Shown here in pieces: positions 28,501 to 35,508 of a stretch of DNA of 64,000 nt. The stretch's first letter is position 1; every line of letters begins with the position of its first letter. The position numbers were made by a program, and so were the translations under genes. Under the pieces are notes generated by a model that ran no database searches, was not told the origin of the DNA, and worked only from the letters and a program-made list of their open reading frames with translations. The stretch comes from Desulfobacter sp. (lineage in GTDB: Bacteria; Desulfobacterota; Desulfobacteria; Desulfobacterales; Desulfobacteraceae): contig CP054838.1 in assembly GCA_028768545.1 (NCBI GenBank), positions 2,715,001 to 2,779,000 on the forward strand, given 5' to 3'.

Positions 28501-30093
28501 CAGGTTCTTTTTCATGGCAAAAAACTTCATGGCATTGTGAGTATTACAGGGGTCTCCTCCAAGGGGATCGAGGTTCTTTCACGCCAGGCCAAAGATATGG
28601 ATCAATGGTATGACAGTCCTTACAGCAAACATTGGACAATTGATCCCATGATGATAGATGCGGCATTCCAGGCCGCTATTTTGTGGACCTATCATACCCG
28701 GAATCAAGTCTGTCTGCCCAGCTTTTTTGAAAGCCTAAGGCTCTATTCATACTATTCTGAGAAAAAGGGCAAGATCAGGATTTTGTTTACGGTTAACCAT
28801 CAGACCGAATATAAGGTTCAGGGATATTTTACCTTTTTGGATGAAACCGATACCGTGATTGCCAGTATCATGGGGTTTGAAGCGGTGATTGATTCAGGAC
28901 TTTTAGATAAGTTCAAACCCGAGCCGTTGTTTAGCCGAAAAAAAATCCTTGCCTTTGCCCAAGGCAACCCTTCGGACGCCTTTGGCCAGCCCTATGAGAT
29001 CTTTGATGAAAAACGGCAGATCGCAAGACTGCCAAAACCCCCCTATTTTTTCATGGACAATGTGGTTCGTGCAGACCATACCCCATGGGAAATGAGACCC
29101 GGGGGCTGGATTGAAACCACCTATGAGATTCCTGATAATGAATGGTATTTTGCGGCCAATCGAAGTGATTGTCTTCCGTTTTGCATTCTTTTGGAAATCG
29201 CCCTTCAGCCCTGCGGGTGGCTTGCCGCCTATGCCGGTTCCGCCCTGCAAAGCAATGAGCGGCTACATTTTAGAAACCTGGGAGGACGGGCAACCTATCG
29301 TCGTAATTTAACCCGAACCTCGGGCCAGGTGATGGTCAGGGCAAAGATGACCGATGTATCCAAAGCCGGGGGCATGATTATCCAGGATTTTGAAATGGAA
29401 GTCTTAAATCAGGGCCAGGTGGTATACCAGGGTACAACCAATTTTGGTTTTTTTACCCAACAGGCCCTGTCCAACCAGGTAGGGATTCGGGAGAGCCGTT
29501 TTTTTGTCGACCTTCCGGCCCATACGGGGGGTCCTATCCCAAGGTTTAAAGATGATGCCCCTGTGACCCCGGCAGACATAGACTTGAGCCCGGATTCAGG
29601 CATGCCGTCCAAAGCACTGAGAATGATTGATTGTATTGATTATTTCGATCCCCAGGGCGGGGTGTATGAAAAAGGGTGTGTTCAGGCCGTAAAAAAGGTG
29701 GATGCCAATGAATGGTTTTTTGATGCCCATTTTTACCAGGACCCGGTATGTCCGGGCTCTTTAGGTGTTGAATCCTTTCTTCAGATGCTTCGTTTTGTTT
29801 TGATTGAAACTTATGAAATCGACCTGGAGGATTATGAGTCTGTGATACTGGAGGAAAATGCCCATGAATGGATATACCGGGGGCAGATTATTCCAGCCAA
29901 TAAACAGGTTATAATCCAGGCCCATATCAAGGAAATCTCCCATGATAACACACATTATACGGTTGTTGCAGACGGCGCCCTCGGGGTGGACGGAATTTGC
30001 ATCTATGAAATGAAAGATTTCGGGATTCAGTTTTCACCGGCAGTTAAAGAGAAGCGTTCTTCTAAGTCTAAAACCATGTCCCAGAACCGATAA
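22552..30093 (+). CDS. Pfa-like multidomain polyunsaturated fatty acid / polyketide synthase
   Basis: A 2513-residue iterative type I synthase. Ketosynthase: residues about 10-455 with C214 (DAACASSL), H349 (EAHGTGT) and H388 (IGHTKAS). Acyltransferase: about 584-905 with S687 (CGHSFGEL). A Pro/Gln-rich linker then leads to two acyl carrier domains with S1169 and S1272 (both LGIDSIK), 103 residues apart. Ketoreductase: about 1560-1790 with ITGGAKG at 1566 and Y1754. PKS-type dehydratase: about 1860-2110 with H1865 and D2036 (MIDAAFQA). Residues about 2130-2500 are PfaC-like FabA dehydratase repeats (LPFCILLEIALQPCGW, and a second PVCPGSLGVESFLQML). This merges PfaA- and PfaC-type domains in one chain and lacks a chain-length-factor domain. 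It needs PfaD (upstream) and a phosphopantetheinyl transferase (not seen). The exact product is unknown. Confidence 0.92.
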   Translation: MAPKKTNMITQPIAIIGMGCIFPESRNLKEYWHLLFNGIDAIKPIPEDSHWQLKDYYDSDPACPDHTYCTRGGFIPPVAFDPLRYGMPPKNIQATDTSQLLGLEVARMALADAGYPVGNSDIQDKKVNVILGVTGTQELVIPLGARLGHPVWKKAMEDAGIDPAKTREILQRMGNGYAQWQENSFPGLLGNVVAGRIANRLNLSGTNCVSDAACASSLSAVHMAIMELESGRCDMSITGGVDTLNDIFMHMCFSKTGVLSHTSDAKPFSKDADGTVLGEGIGMLVLKRLADAEKDKDRIYAVIRGMGTSSDGKTSAVYAPEAKGQVRALKEAYETSGIDPFSVGLIEAHGTGTRVGDKVEFTALKTYFSDGARHNTTAVGSVKSMIGHTKASAGAAGLIKSALALHHKVIPPTLKAEVPDPELDINNSAFYLNSSSKPWIQAGKSSEPRRSGVSAFGFGGSNFHAVLEEYQPEKRHVSWDGAVQIIAASADDLQTLSQKLGRIRDKVAAHDAGDEVEYSQALAWQAGESRHQFSSQDEYRILILVLKKDCFSDLMDQALEAIDKQEAPIPPVFFGKGKPDGKLGFVFPGQGSQYTGMGKSLISFFPEAMDALKLGQSCMEKINLEPETRPLSEYIYPLPEHVQDKNEAQKALRKTQIAQPAIGAVSLAMIQILKRFKIAPEMTCGHSFGELSALYAAGWMDQKSFLELSAARGYQMAQAGKQGEDPGSMLAIQAPIETIQALVEKHGLDLVLANKNSHTQGVLSGSTSQIDRAKKICKQEKVRAVKLPVAAAFHSALVEKATGPFKDFLSKKILTPTHVDVLSNTTGKSYPRNKKESKDLLGNQLMHPVNFIDDIEYMHEKGVSTFLEIGPKTVLSGLIRSILKDEKIQAWALDNASGKDSGLHDLGTALCRVAASGYGVDLRCWEDPALEPEIQKMKLMLSGANPKPEEKSIPPVAQPLAPEAQPLPLEVTQDKNLEESGPCPDVQNNLPLDLSDKQGNIMTPSSHPHTTNPQSSLGPQNVDLLQKGLETMQQLQAQTARAHEKFLETQVQASQTLAAMMEQTRGIAPDNSYPKAQYPAPVTPVPEPVVTEERPRSQMPTPLESDIPQTAVPSAKAFVPETPQMPLTDSEPPMSVKPILFEIVSRLTGFPQEMLEPDMDIESDLGIDSIKKVEIISELEKQMPAGQTLSSDHLSSVRTLKDIYGAMAGDDASETETVIPNKGAEPTPAENASEKALRTLEVLVNIISDLTGFPTQMLEPEMNLESDLGIDSIKRVEILSQMEQELPGIRTISPDDMGRLKTIQDIVQFLIPAEQTGVSNPPKKKTSPDAVKEEALPLRSAPGGIVRQEIVLNQYPTNQIRFYNGSRIELPWDKTVYLTRDKAGIAQAFKQEFEKLEIKAALIDISGETISDLPDAAGLVLVPNAFDPLDDAPSFLVSAFGLASKNCGFLEASAKKKGSFFATISFSGGSFGFDGGAPGINPMYGGLAGLTKTADLEWKTVLCRALDMPASIEKVKENAEAAVALMLTHGGVEMGLDGEQCAIPALQIKKIPSEPLSLGPRDVAVITGGAKGVTAECALALAKACSPRIVLLGRSPSPFKEPEWIQDLTDPGEMKKAILAQGAAGEKPTPAQIEKEYQAILSNRCIQENIDRIKAWSPQVEYYSADIRDKGQVDKIFTRITSALGPIAAVIHGAGVVEDKRIAEKKMDPFKRVFETKVTGLDAILGAINDQTLRYLVLFSSVAARMGNPGQCDYAMANEVLNKKAQTLAKEQPQIRVLSLNWGPWDGGMVNDSLKREFARRGVDLIPQTLGADQMVREMGNPDHHCVEVVIGGGMNPEPSEKKTVLNRAMTQILGPSASPIINDHRINHDPVVPFAMITDLLACAGEKNNPGLKFSGMEEMRLLKGIVPGRDEFLVQVDLGKCIPKQNMYYAPAALSSGDKGEIVHARAKLLLENTLPEPPVLSKAAFMDLKPYALSVEQAYDQVLFHGKKLHGIVSITGVSSKGIEVLSRQAKDMDQWYDSPYSKHWTIDPMMIDAAFQAAILWTYHTRNQVCLPSFFESLRLYSYYSEKKGKIRILFTVNHQTEYKVQGYFTFLDETDTVIASIMGFEAVIDSGLLDKFKPEPLFSRKKILAFAQGNPSDAFGQPYEIFDEKRQIARLPKPPYFFMDNVVRADHTPWEMRPGGWIETTYEIPDNEWYFAANRSDCLPFCILLEIALQPCGWLAAYAGSALQSNERLHFRNLGGRATYRRNLTRTSGQVMVRAKMTDVSKAGGMIIQDFEMEVLNQGQVVYQGTTNFGFFTQQALSNQVGIRESRFFVDLPAHTGGPIPRFKDDAPVTPADIDLSPDSGMPSKALRMIDCIDYFDPQGGVYEKGCVQAVKKVDANEWFFDAHFYQDPVCPGSLGVESFLQMLRFVLIETYEIDLEDYESVILEENAHEWIYRGQIIPANKQVIIQAHIKEISHDNTHYTVVADGALGVDGICIYEMKDFGIQFSPAVKEKRSSKSKTMSQNR

Positions 30094-30143
30094 CGGTGGA
30101 CGGGCCTTTTCAGGGGCCGCACCCATCTGATCCTTAAAGATGA

Positions 30144-30181
30144 AACAGCCTTTGGCATTAGGATTGCCAAAGGCTGTTTTT
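30144..30181. terminator. terminator between the convergent synthase and DUF89-like genes
   Basis: CAGCCTTTGGCA and TGCCAAAGGCTG form a 12-bp perfect stem with a 7-nt loop, with A residues before it and TTTTT after. It can end transcription from both sides. Confidence 0.92.
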
Positions 30182-30221
30182 AACTGTCAGTTTCTGACCT
30201 TCAGGTTATGAAATATTTGGG

Positions 30222-31967
30222 TTAAATGTCGGCCAGGCGCTGGTCATACATGGATCCGATTCCGTACTCAGCCCTTCGCATGAACTTGTCCAAAGAGGGT
30301 CCGATGAGCTGCATTTCCGGGTTTTTTTTCTGGACATCCTGGGCAATGCGCATTTCTTTGGTGCACCCGGTGCTGTAAGTGGCATCCTTTCCAATCCATT
30401 CCGGGGGGACTTTTTTCTTCATCAGGGCAAAACTTTCTGCAATATCCTCTGAGGTCTGAAACCGCCAGATATCGATAAAACCGCTTCTTTGGACAATTTC
30501 CCACATATACATCAGATCGTCAGCATCCATGCCCGGCTCATAGTATAATGAGGGGTTGATGATGAACAGGTCCGATGCCTGGCCAAAGAGATGGTCAATA
30601 AAACAGCTCATGATTTTTTTGGCCACATCAATTTTGCCTGGAATGGATCCGATAATGCCGCTGTAAAACATAACTGTCATGTTTTTGGCTTTGGCTGATT
30701 TCATCTGGTCAATGATCCGGTCCGCTTTTTCTTCCAGGTCGGTGTGGGCAAAATTGATGAATTTAGGATGCCTGGGTTTGAAGGTGATGGAAAGATCTCC
30801 ATCTGTTTTACTGATATTTATGATATCCCGGGTAAACTTAAAATGGGTGTCAATCAATCGTTTTTTTTGTTCCTCCCCCCTTGAGATCACGCAGTCCACC
30901 TCTTTAAAAATTCTGGAAAATGTGGTGGAGACCAGCAAAAGATTGAGGTTTTCCTGGGTGCCGTCCGAGACCACATAAAGATTTTCATCCTGCTTGAACC
31001 GCTGGACCAATTTGTTTTTGCTGATGGTTTTGTCATGGATAAAGTGGGCATTGCCAAGGGCCTTTGCCAGGGTGGGGTCGGTACGGATGTCGGTGAGGGA
31101 TAGTTTTTTAAAAAAAGGGGTTTCCTTGACCGCTAAAACCACCACATGCCCCAGTTCTGCCAGGAATTTGGCAATGGAGATATCCACCACAGCATCTCCG
31201 GATCCATCGGTGATCCACAAAAATTTTGATTTGGGCTGGTGGACAAGGCCTAAAAGTTTTTTTAAACCGTTCCCTGTGATTTTTTTTCTGAACAAGGCGT
31301 TTATCTCGGACAAGGAGGGAACTTTGAATTTTGGGTCCTGCCAGAGGTGGCCGGATGCCAGCAGGCTGAGCAATCGCTTTAATTCAATCTCTTTTATTTT
31401 TTCCCTGAGTTCCGAAAGTCCTAACTCTTCCATATTGTCAATGCTGCCGTTGATATGGTTCAAGGCCTTTTTAAAGGTTTCTGAGGCCAGGAATCTGTGG
31501 GCTCTCTGGTTTTCTTTTTTTTTCCGGCCAGAATAGGGATCTTCAATGTGGGTCCTGCTTAAAAAGATTTTATACAATCGTTTTTCAAGGCGAGAGGGGA
31601 TAAGCAAACGGCTTTCAACCTCATGGTCAAATTTGATTTTAATCAGGGCAGTTAAAAAATTTTTATCATAGTCTAAATCAATAAGATCATCCACCAGCTG
31701 GATTATTTTGTCATAGACCTCCTTGTACCTGGTCTTGAGAAATTCTGTGTTTTTTCTGGACATGATGGCTGAAAACATGGGGTCGGAACAGGGATAATAC
31801 CGTTCATTTTTTTCAGGAAAGACCATGAATTCGACTTGTTCCACGGTACCGACCTTTGTGGGATAGGCAAAGGGATCAATGTGGTTTTCAAGGAAAAATG
31901 AAGTAAACCAGGCATCCTGGTCCGGGTTTTTGCCATTGCTGAGATTGGGGTGTGCTGCTGCCGCCAT
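30222..31967 (-). CDS. DUF89/ARMT1-like protein, unknown substrate
   Basis: A 581-residue soluble protein. Residues 1-250 are helical. The C-terminal part from about residue 250 resembles the DUF89 (ARMT1-like) metal-dependent phosphatase fold: LWITDGSGDAVVDISIAKFL (an Asp-rich nucleotide-loop-like motif), VVLAVKETPFFKKLSLTDI, VVSDGTQENLNLLLVST and EVDCVISRGEEQKKRL, which matches the usual ADLVIxKG segment. DUF89 proteins remove phosphate from damaged metabolites; here the catalytic function is only inferred and the similarity was judged by eye. It stands alone between convergent and divergent neighbours, with AGGAGG a few bases before the ATG. Confidence 0.6.
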   Translation of the reverse strand: MAAAAHPNLSNGKNPDQDAWFTSFFLENHIDPFAYPTKVGTVEQVEFMVFPEKNERYYPCSDPMFSAIMSRKNTEFLKTRYKEVYDKIIQLVDDLIDLDYDKNFLTALIKIKFDHEVESRLLIPSRLEKRLYKIFLSRTHIEDPYSGRKKKENQRAHRFLASETFKKALNHINGSIDNMEELGLSELREKIKEIELKRLLSLLASGHLWQDPKFKVPSLSEINALFRKKITGNGLKKLLGLVHQPKSKFLWITDGSGDAVVDISIAKFLAELGHVVVLAVKETPFFKKLSLTDIRTDPTLAKALGNAHFIHDKTISKNKLVQRFKQDENLYVVSDGTQENLNLLLVSTTFSRIFKEVDCVISRGEEQKKRLIDTHFKFTRDIINISKTDGDLSITFKPRHPKFINFAHTDLEEKADRIIDQMKSAKAKNMTVMFYSGIIGSIPGKIDVAKKIMSCFIDHLFGQASDLFIINPSLYYEPGMDADDLMYMWEIVQRSGFIDIWRFQTSEDIAESFALMKKKVPPEWIGKDATYSTGCTKEMRIAQDVQKKNPEMQLIGPSLDKFMRRAEYGIGSMYDQRLADI

Positions 31968-32036
31968 AAGGCCTCCTGTTTAAGATTCAGACAGGGATAT
32001 TACCATTTCGGACCGGGTTTTTCAAATCAATGAGTT

Positions 32037-32171
32037 GCCCCTGATCCACCATACAGAACAATCTTCGTCGTTGCCTGCGTTTGTTCCTCCCTGCGGAGTA
32101 TGATTTATACACCTCACTCGTCGCTCGCTTGGCGCCGCAATATGGTACCGCCTGGTGGCCAGGAAAGCACG
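32037..32171 (-). repeat. interspersed intergenic repeat, copy 2 (inverted)
   Basis: The same element as at 17620-17751 in the opposite orientation, with one small indel near CCACC and scattered substitutions. It lies in the gap between the DUF89-like gene and the DnaJ-domain gene. An open frame crosses it but shows no family features. Confidence 0.82.
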
Positions 32172-32254
32172 GAACATCCTCATATTTAAATAAATATGAA
32201 ATTAGGCGGTGGATTTGAGTTGCCCGGGCCTTGACCTGAGAAAATACCCGTCGT

Positions 32255-32896
32255 ATGGTCATGGGTATGGACAAAAAACAGGCATTCCAGATTTTAGGCA
32301 TTGGACCGGGAACAACCCAAAAAGAGGCTAAAATTGCGTTCCGGGCTCTGGCAAAGACCTGTCATCCGGACCGGTATCGATTTACAAATTCTTTTCCAGG
32401 GGAAATTGCCGCCCAGGACCGGATGAAAGAGATAAATCTGGCCTTTGATTTTATTTTGCCTTTGCTGCCCATGACCCCTGCCAATGAAGTGCCTAAAAAT
32501 GAACCTAAAGATGAGCCTAAAATTAAGACGGAGAATAGACCCGGACCTGGCTTTTTTTCATCCATTAAAAAAAAGTTTAAACCAGGGTCCCGCCCCCGGC
32601 AGGCGTTTAAATCCCGTCCGGATCAAAAAAAATCGTCCGGCCCAAGGCCCAAAGCCCGACCCGTTGAAAAAACGGGGTTTGCCTCTGTATTGAACGCCCT
32701 TGAGCCGGGAATCAAGCCCGCCCTTTTAAACGGGTCTGGGCTCCGGTCTTGTACACAGCCCTATGAAAATTATTATCGATATATGGCCTTTAAAAAAAAG
32801 ATAAAAGATGCAAAGAAAAAATCCCGGACTATGGGGGGAGATTCCGTGGGAAAGATCAGCCCTGTTCAGCGGATTAAACCCATAGGTCACGACTGA
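32255..32896 (+). CDS. J-domain (DnaJ-like) protein
   Basis: A 213-residue protein. Residues about 6-75 are a J domain with the essential HPD tripeptide (CHPDRYRF), which stimulates the ATPase of a DnaK partner. The rest is a Pro/Lys-rich basic linker with an acidic-basic KNEPKDEPKIK repeat and a short C-terminal helix (ENYYRYMAFKKKIKDAKKK). There are no zinc-finger or substrate-binding domains, so it is not canonical DnaJ but a specialised co-chaperone. Start is either 32255 or the ATG at 32264; no ribosome binding site decides this. It is convergent with the phosphoesterase gene. Confidence 0.82.
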   Translation: MVMGMDKKQAFQILGIGPGTTQKEAKIAFRALAKTCHPDRYRFTNSFPGEIAAQDRMKEINLAFDFILPLLPMTPANEVPKNEPKDEPKIKTENRPGPGFFSSIKKKFKPGSRPRQAFKSRPDQKKSSGPRPKARPVEKTGFASVLNALEPGIKPALLNGSGLRSCTQPYENYYRYMAFKKKIKDAKKKSRTMGGDSVGKISPVQRIKPIGHD

Positions 32897-32911
32897 TATC
32901 CTGATTGTGAG

Positions 32912-33427
32912 TTAAGAAAAAGAAATTGAGGCCAGTGGTTTTCCTGTTTTCAGTGCCAGGAGGGATATCCCTTTTTCGTCTATGCTGGCGTAGGTGGCTA
33001 AATTATTTCTGGGCAGGGCAATGCTGCCGGGATTCAGGAAAATTTTGTTTTGTTTTTTTTCAAGGCTGCACAGATGGGTATGGCCCTGGATGATGATATC
33101 CGCCCGGGTATGATCAATTCCTGTCTTGTGGCCATGATGGAGGAGAATGGTTTTTCCGAAAACTAAGAATTGTTTTTCATGACTCTGCCCGGGATAATAG
33201 GATTCAACATCACAGTTTCCATATACATAATAAAAGGGATGGTCAAAGGATTTTAAGTCTGAACGAATATGGTCGGGTTGAAAATCCTGGGATCCATAGT
33301 TGCCGTACCGGGTGTCAAACAGGTCTCCTGCAACCACGAGGCTGTCTTGTTCCGACATCAGGGCTTGAACTGTAAGCCATGCGGCCATGCTGCCGTGGAT
33401 ATCTGCTGTGACCAGAATTTTTGCCAT
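32912..33427 (-). CDS. YfcE/MJ0936-type metallophosphoesterase
   Basis: A 171-residue calcineurin-like phosphoesterase. Metal-binding motifs are TADIHGS (residues 7-13), VVAGDLFDTR, YGNCDVE and the late GHTHL and NPGSIALPRN. Related proteins hydrolyse phosphodiesters in vitro with Mn2+; the natural substrate is unknown. It follows the M48 protease gene by 16 bp on the same strand, in a run ihfA - M48 protease - phosphoesterase. Confidence 0.9.
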   Translation of the reverse strand: MAKILVTADIHGSMAAWLTVQALMSEQDSLVVAGDLFDTRYGNYGSQDFQPDHIRSDLKSFDHPFYYVYGNCDVESYYPGQSHEKQFLVFGKTILLHHGHKTGIDHTRADIIIQGHTHLCSLEKKQNKIFLNPGSIALPRNNLATYASIDEKGISLLALKTGKPLASISFS

Positions 33428-33443
33428 TTATATCCTAGGTTGT

Positions 33444-34688
33444 TTAAGATTTTTCCAGGGCTGAAATCCGTTCTATGATCGGCGGATGGGAATAGTTTAA
33501 AAACACATAAAATGGATGGGGGGTCAAATTGGACAGGTTATGGGCGCTCAGTTTTTTCAAGGCTGAGATCAGTGCCTGTGGGTGGTTTGTGGTGTCCGCG
33601 GCAAACCGGTCTGCCTCGTATTCATCCCTCCGGGAAGAGATCTGCATGGCAATGGAAATGATCAGGTCAATGGGGGAAAAGAGAATGGAAAAAAAGACAA
33701 GTCCTGCGTACACAGAAGGGGTGTCCACAAAAAAGGCATGGAAAAGACTTTCCTGGGAAATAAACAAAGATATTAAATAAAAGAGAATGCCGGTCTGAAC
33801 AATGCCCAACACCATTCGGCGCTGGATATGTTTTTTTTTGAAATGGCCCATTTCATGGGCCAATACCCCAACCAGCTCTTTTTCATCCTGTTCTTTGATC
33901 AGGGTGTCATACAGGACGATGCGCTTATTTTTGCCGAATCCGGTAAAAAACGCATTGGATTTTGCACTTCGTTTGGACCCGTCCATGACAAAAATCTGGG
34001 TTAAAGGAAAGTCAATGGATCGGGCATAGGTGAAGATGGCTTTTTTCAAGGGGCCTGATTCAAGGGGGGTAAACCGGTTGAACAACGGCATGATCCAGGT
34101 GGGAACAATATATTGGACCCCGAGAAGAAAGAGGCTTGTGGCAATCCAGCAAAGCATCCAGGCCCAGGATCCTGCAGACTCGAAAAACCATAAGATCAAA
34201 GAGAGAAGAGCGGATCCCAATACCGTTGAAATGAGAATTGTTTTGATCAGGTCCAGCACAAAGGTTTTCCCCGTGGTTTTATTAAAGCCGTACCGCTCTT
34301 CAATAATAAAGGTGGAGTAGACGGAAAAGGGTAGGGAAACCAATAATTTCAGCCCTCCAAGGATACCGATGAACAAAAGTCCTGTGACAATGGGGTTTTG
34401 TCCAAGACTCCTGACAAGGCTGTCCAGAATTCCGAATCCGTTGCAGAACCAGAAGATAAGGATCAGCCCCAGATCAACGCTTGCAGAGACCATCCCGAAT
34501 CGGGTGGTCTCTTTAAGGTATGCTTGGGATTTGTCATACCGATCTGAATCATAAACATCACAAAACGCGTTGGGCAGTGGGGAATTTAAATTGCCCAGAT
34601 TCAGGTAATCGGCAAGATTATTCATCAGGTAACTGCCCACAAGGGAGACCAGAATAATGGCGATAATTATTTGTTCTGATAAAAACAT
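33444..34688 (-). CDS. M48 family membrane metalloprotease (Ste24/CAAX protease 1-like)
   Basis: A zinc metalloprotease in the cytoplasmic membrane, related to Ste24 and HtpX, with probable roles in membrane protein quality control. Using ATG 34688 (MFLSEQIIIAIIL) gives 414 residues. An upstream ATG at 34736 would overlap the end of ihfA and adds a poorly hydrophobic segment. Several membrane helices are visible, then the zinc motif HEMGHFKKKH (LAHEMGH) and the third ligand EYEADRFA. The N-terminal half matches the CAAX protease 1 N-terminal domain (ERYGFNKTTGKTFVLDLIK). It lies 11 bp after ihfA. Confidence 0.9.
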   Translation of the reverse strand: MFLSEQIIIAIILVSLVGSYLMNNLADYLNLGNLNSPLPNAFCDVYDSDRYDKSQAYLKETTRFGMVSASVDLGLILIFWFCNGFGILDSLVRSLGQNPIVTGLLFIGILGGLKLLVSLPFSVYSTFIIEERYGFNKTTGKTFVLDLIKTILISTVLGSALLSLILWFFESAGSWAWMLCWIATSLFLLGVQYIVPTWIMPLFNRFTPLESGPLKKAIFTYARSIDFPLTQIFVMDGSKRSAKSNAFFTGFGKNKRIVLYDTLIKEQDEKELVGVLAHEMGHFKKKHIQRRMVLGIVQTGILFYLISLFISQESLFHAFFVDTPSVYAGLVFFSILFSPIDLIISIAMQISSRRDEYEADRFAADTTNHPQALISALKKLSAHNLSNLTPHPFYVFLNYSHPPIIERISALEKS

Positions 34689-34699
34689 CGTGGCAGGCG

Positions 34700-34981
34700 T
34701 CAGGAATTGATTTGGTCTCGAAGTTTTCCTGAGCATTTAAAGGTGACGACGCGTCTGGCCGGCAGGGTCATTTCTTCATCTGTTGCTGGGTTTCTTCCCT
34801 TTCTGGCTTTTTTTTCGTTAACACAGAATTTTCCAAAGCCGGATATCATGATGTCTTCGCCGTTTTCAATGGTTTCTTTGATAATTTCGAGAAACTCTTC
34901 CATGACCTCATAGGTCGTTGTTCTGGACAGGTTGAGTTTGTTTTGTATCTTTTCTGCAATAATGGTTTTGGTTAAGGCCAT
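34700..34981 (-). CDS. ihfA: IHF/HU-family DNA-bending protein (IHF alpha-like)
   Basis: A 93-residue nucleoid protein. The helical N-terminus (MALTKTIIAEKIQNKLNLSR) is followed by the DNA-binding beta arm containing GFGKFCVNEKKARKGRNPAT and the C-terminal VTFKCSGKLRDQIN helix. The K-x-R-x-G-R-N-P arm and position-specific residues favour IHF-alpha over HU, but this is by eye. AGGAG lies 8 bp upstream of the ATG. It leads the M48 protease - phosphoesterase group. Confidence 0.88.
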   Translation of the reverse strand: MALTKTIIAEKIQNKLNLSRTTTYEVMEEFLEIIKETIENGEDIMISGFGKFCVNEKKARKGRNPATDEEMTLPARRVVTFKCSGKLRDQINS

Positions 34982-35508
34982 AAAATTTTACTCCTGCAAC
35001 ACAAAGGGCGCCAAAATGATTAAAAATAGAGTGCTAAAATACTTTAAAACCCGGGCCCTTGTCAAGTCAGGATGCATTAAGATTCAGGGGGAATCAATTT
35101 AAATGAGTTTAACCGGCCCCGGGGGTCGGCATGGGCCGGGTCATGGGGGGAATTATTGAAAATTTGCCCATGTTTTTTTAAAAAAAATGATATTTGATTT
35201 TTGGTGTGACAATCTAAAGCGTATAGACCCCAGGGAGTGGAAAAACCAAATTAGAATTCATACGGGTTTATCCGTTATTTCAAATTATTGTGCAATCTTG
35301 GGCATCACCTGGGGCTCAAATGGATCTGTCAGGACCAACGCCGAGCTTGAACCCTGTCATGGCACTTGTTTTTAGATTGTTAATTGTTTCATAGTTTGTT
35401 ATTTGTATGGGGAAAAATGCGAATCGCTCTATTGGGATTGATTTGAAATGTCAAATAAAAATAATCGTTTGGCCTGATTTGAATATTGGGTTTTCACATG
35501 GAGAGGGT
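34982..35508. other. non-coding stretch between ihfA and purB
   Basis: About 527 bp with no convincing gene. A CCGGCCC/GGGCCGG inverted repeat lies at 35113-35139 without a T run. A 62-codon open frame (35187-35375) has no ribosome binding site or family features. Both flanking genes must have promoters here (divergent), but no clear consensus pair was found. Confidence 0.6.

Noticed and set aside
35113-35139. CCGGCCC/GGGCCGG hairpin as a terminator
   Set aside because: No T run on either side, and it lies upstream of divergent genes where termination is not expected.
35187-35375. 62-codon frame between ihfA and purB
   Set aside because: No ribosome binding site, no recognisable domain, and composition like the surrounding non-coding DNA.
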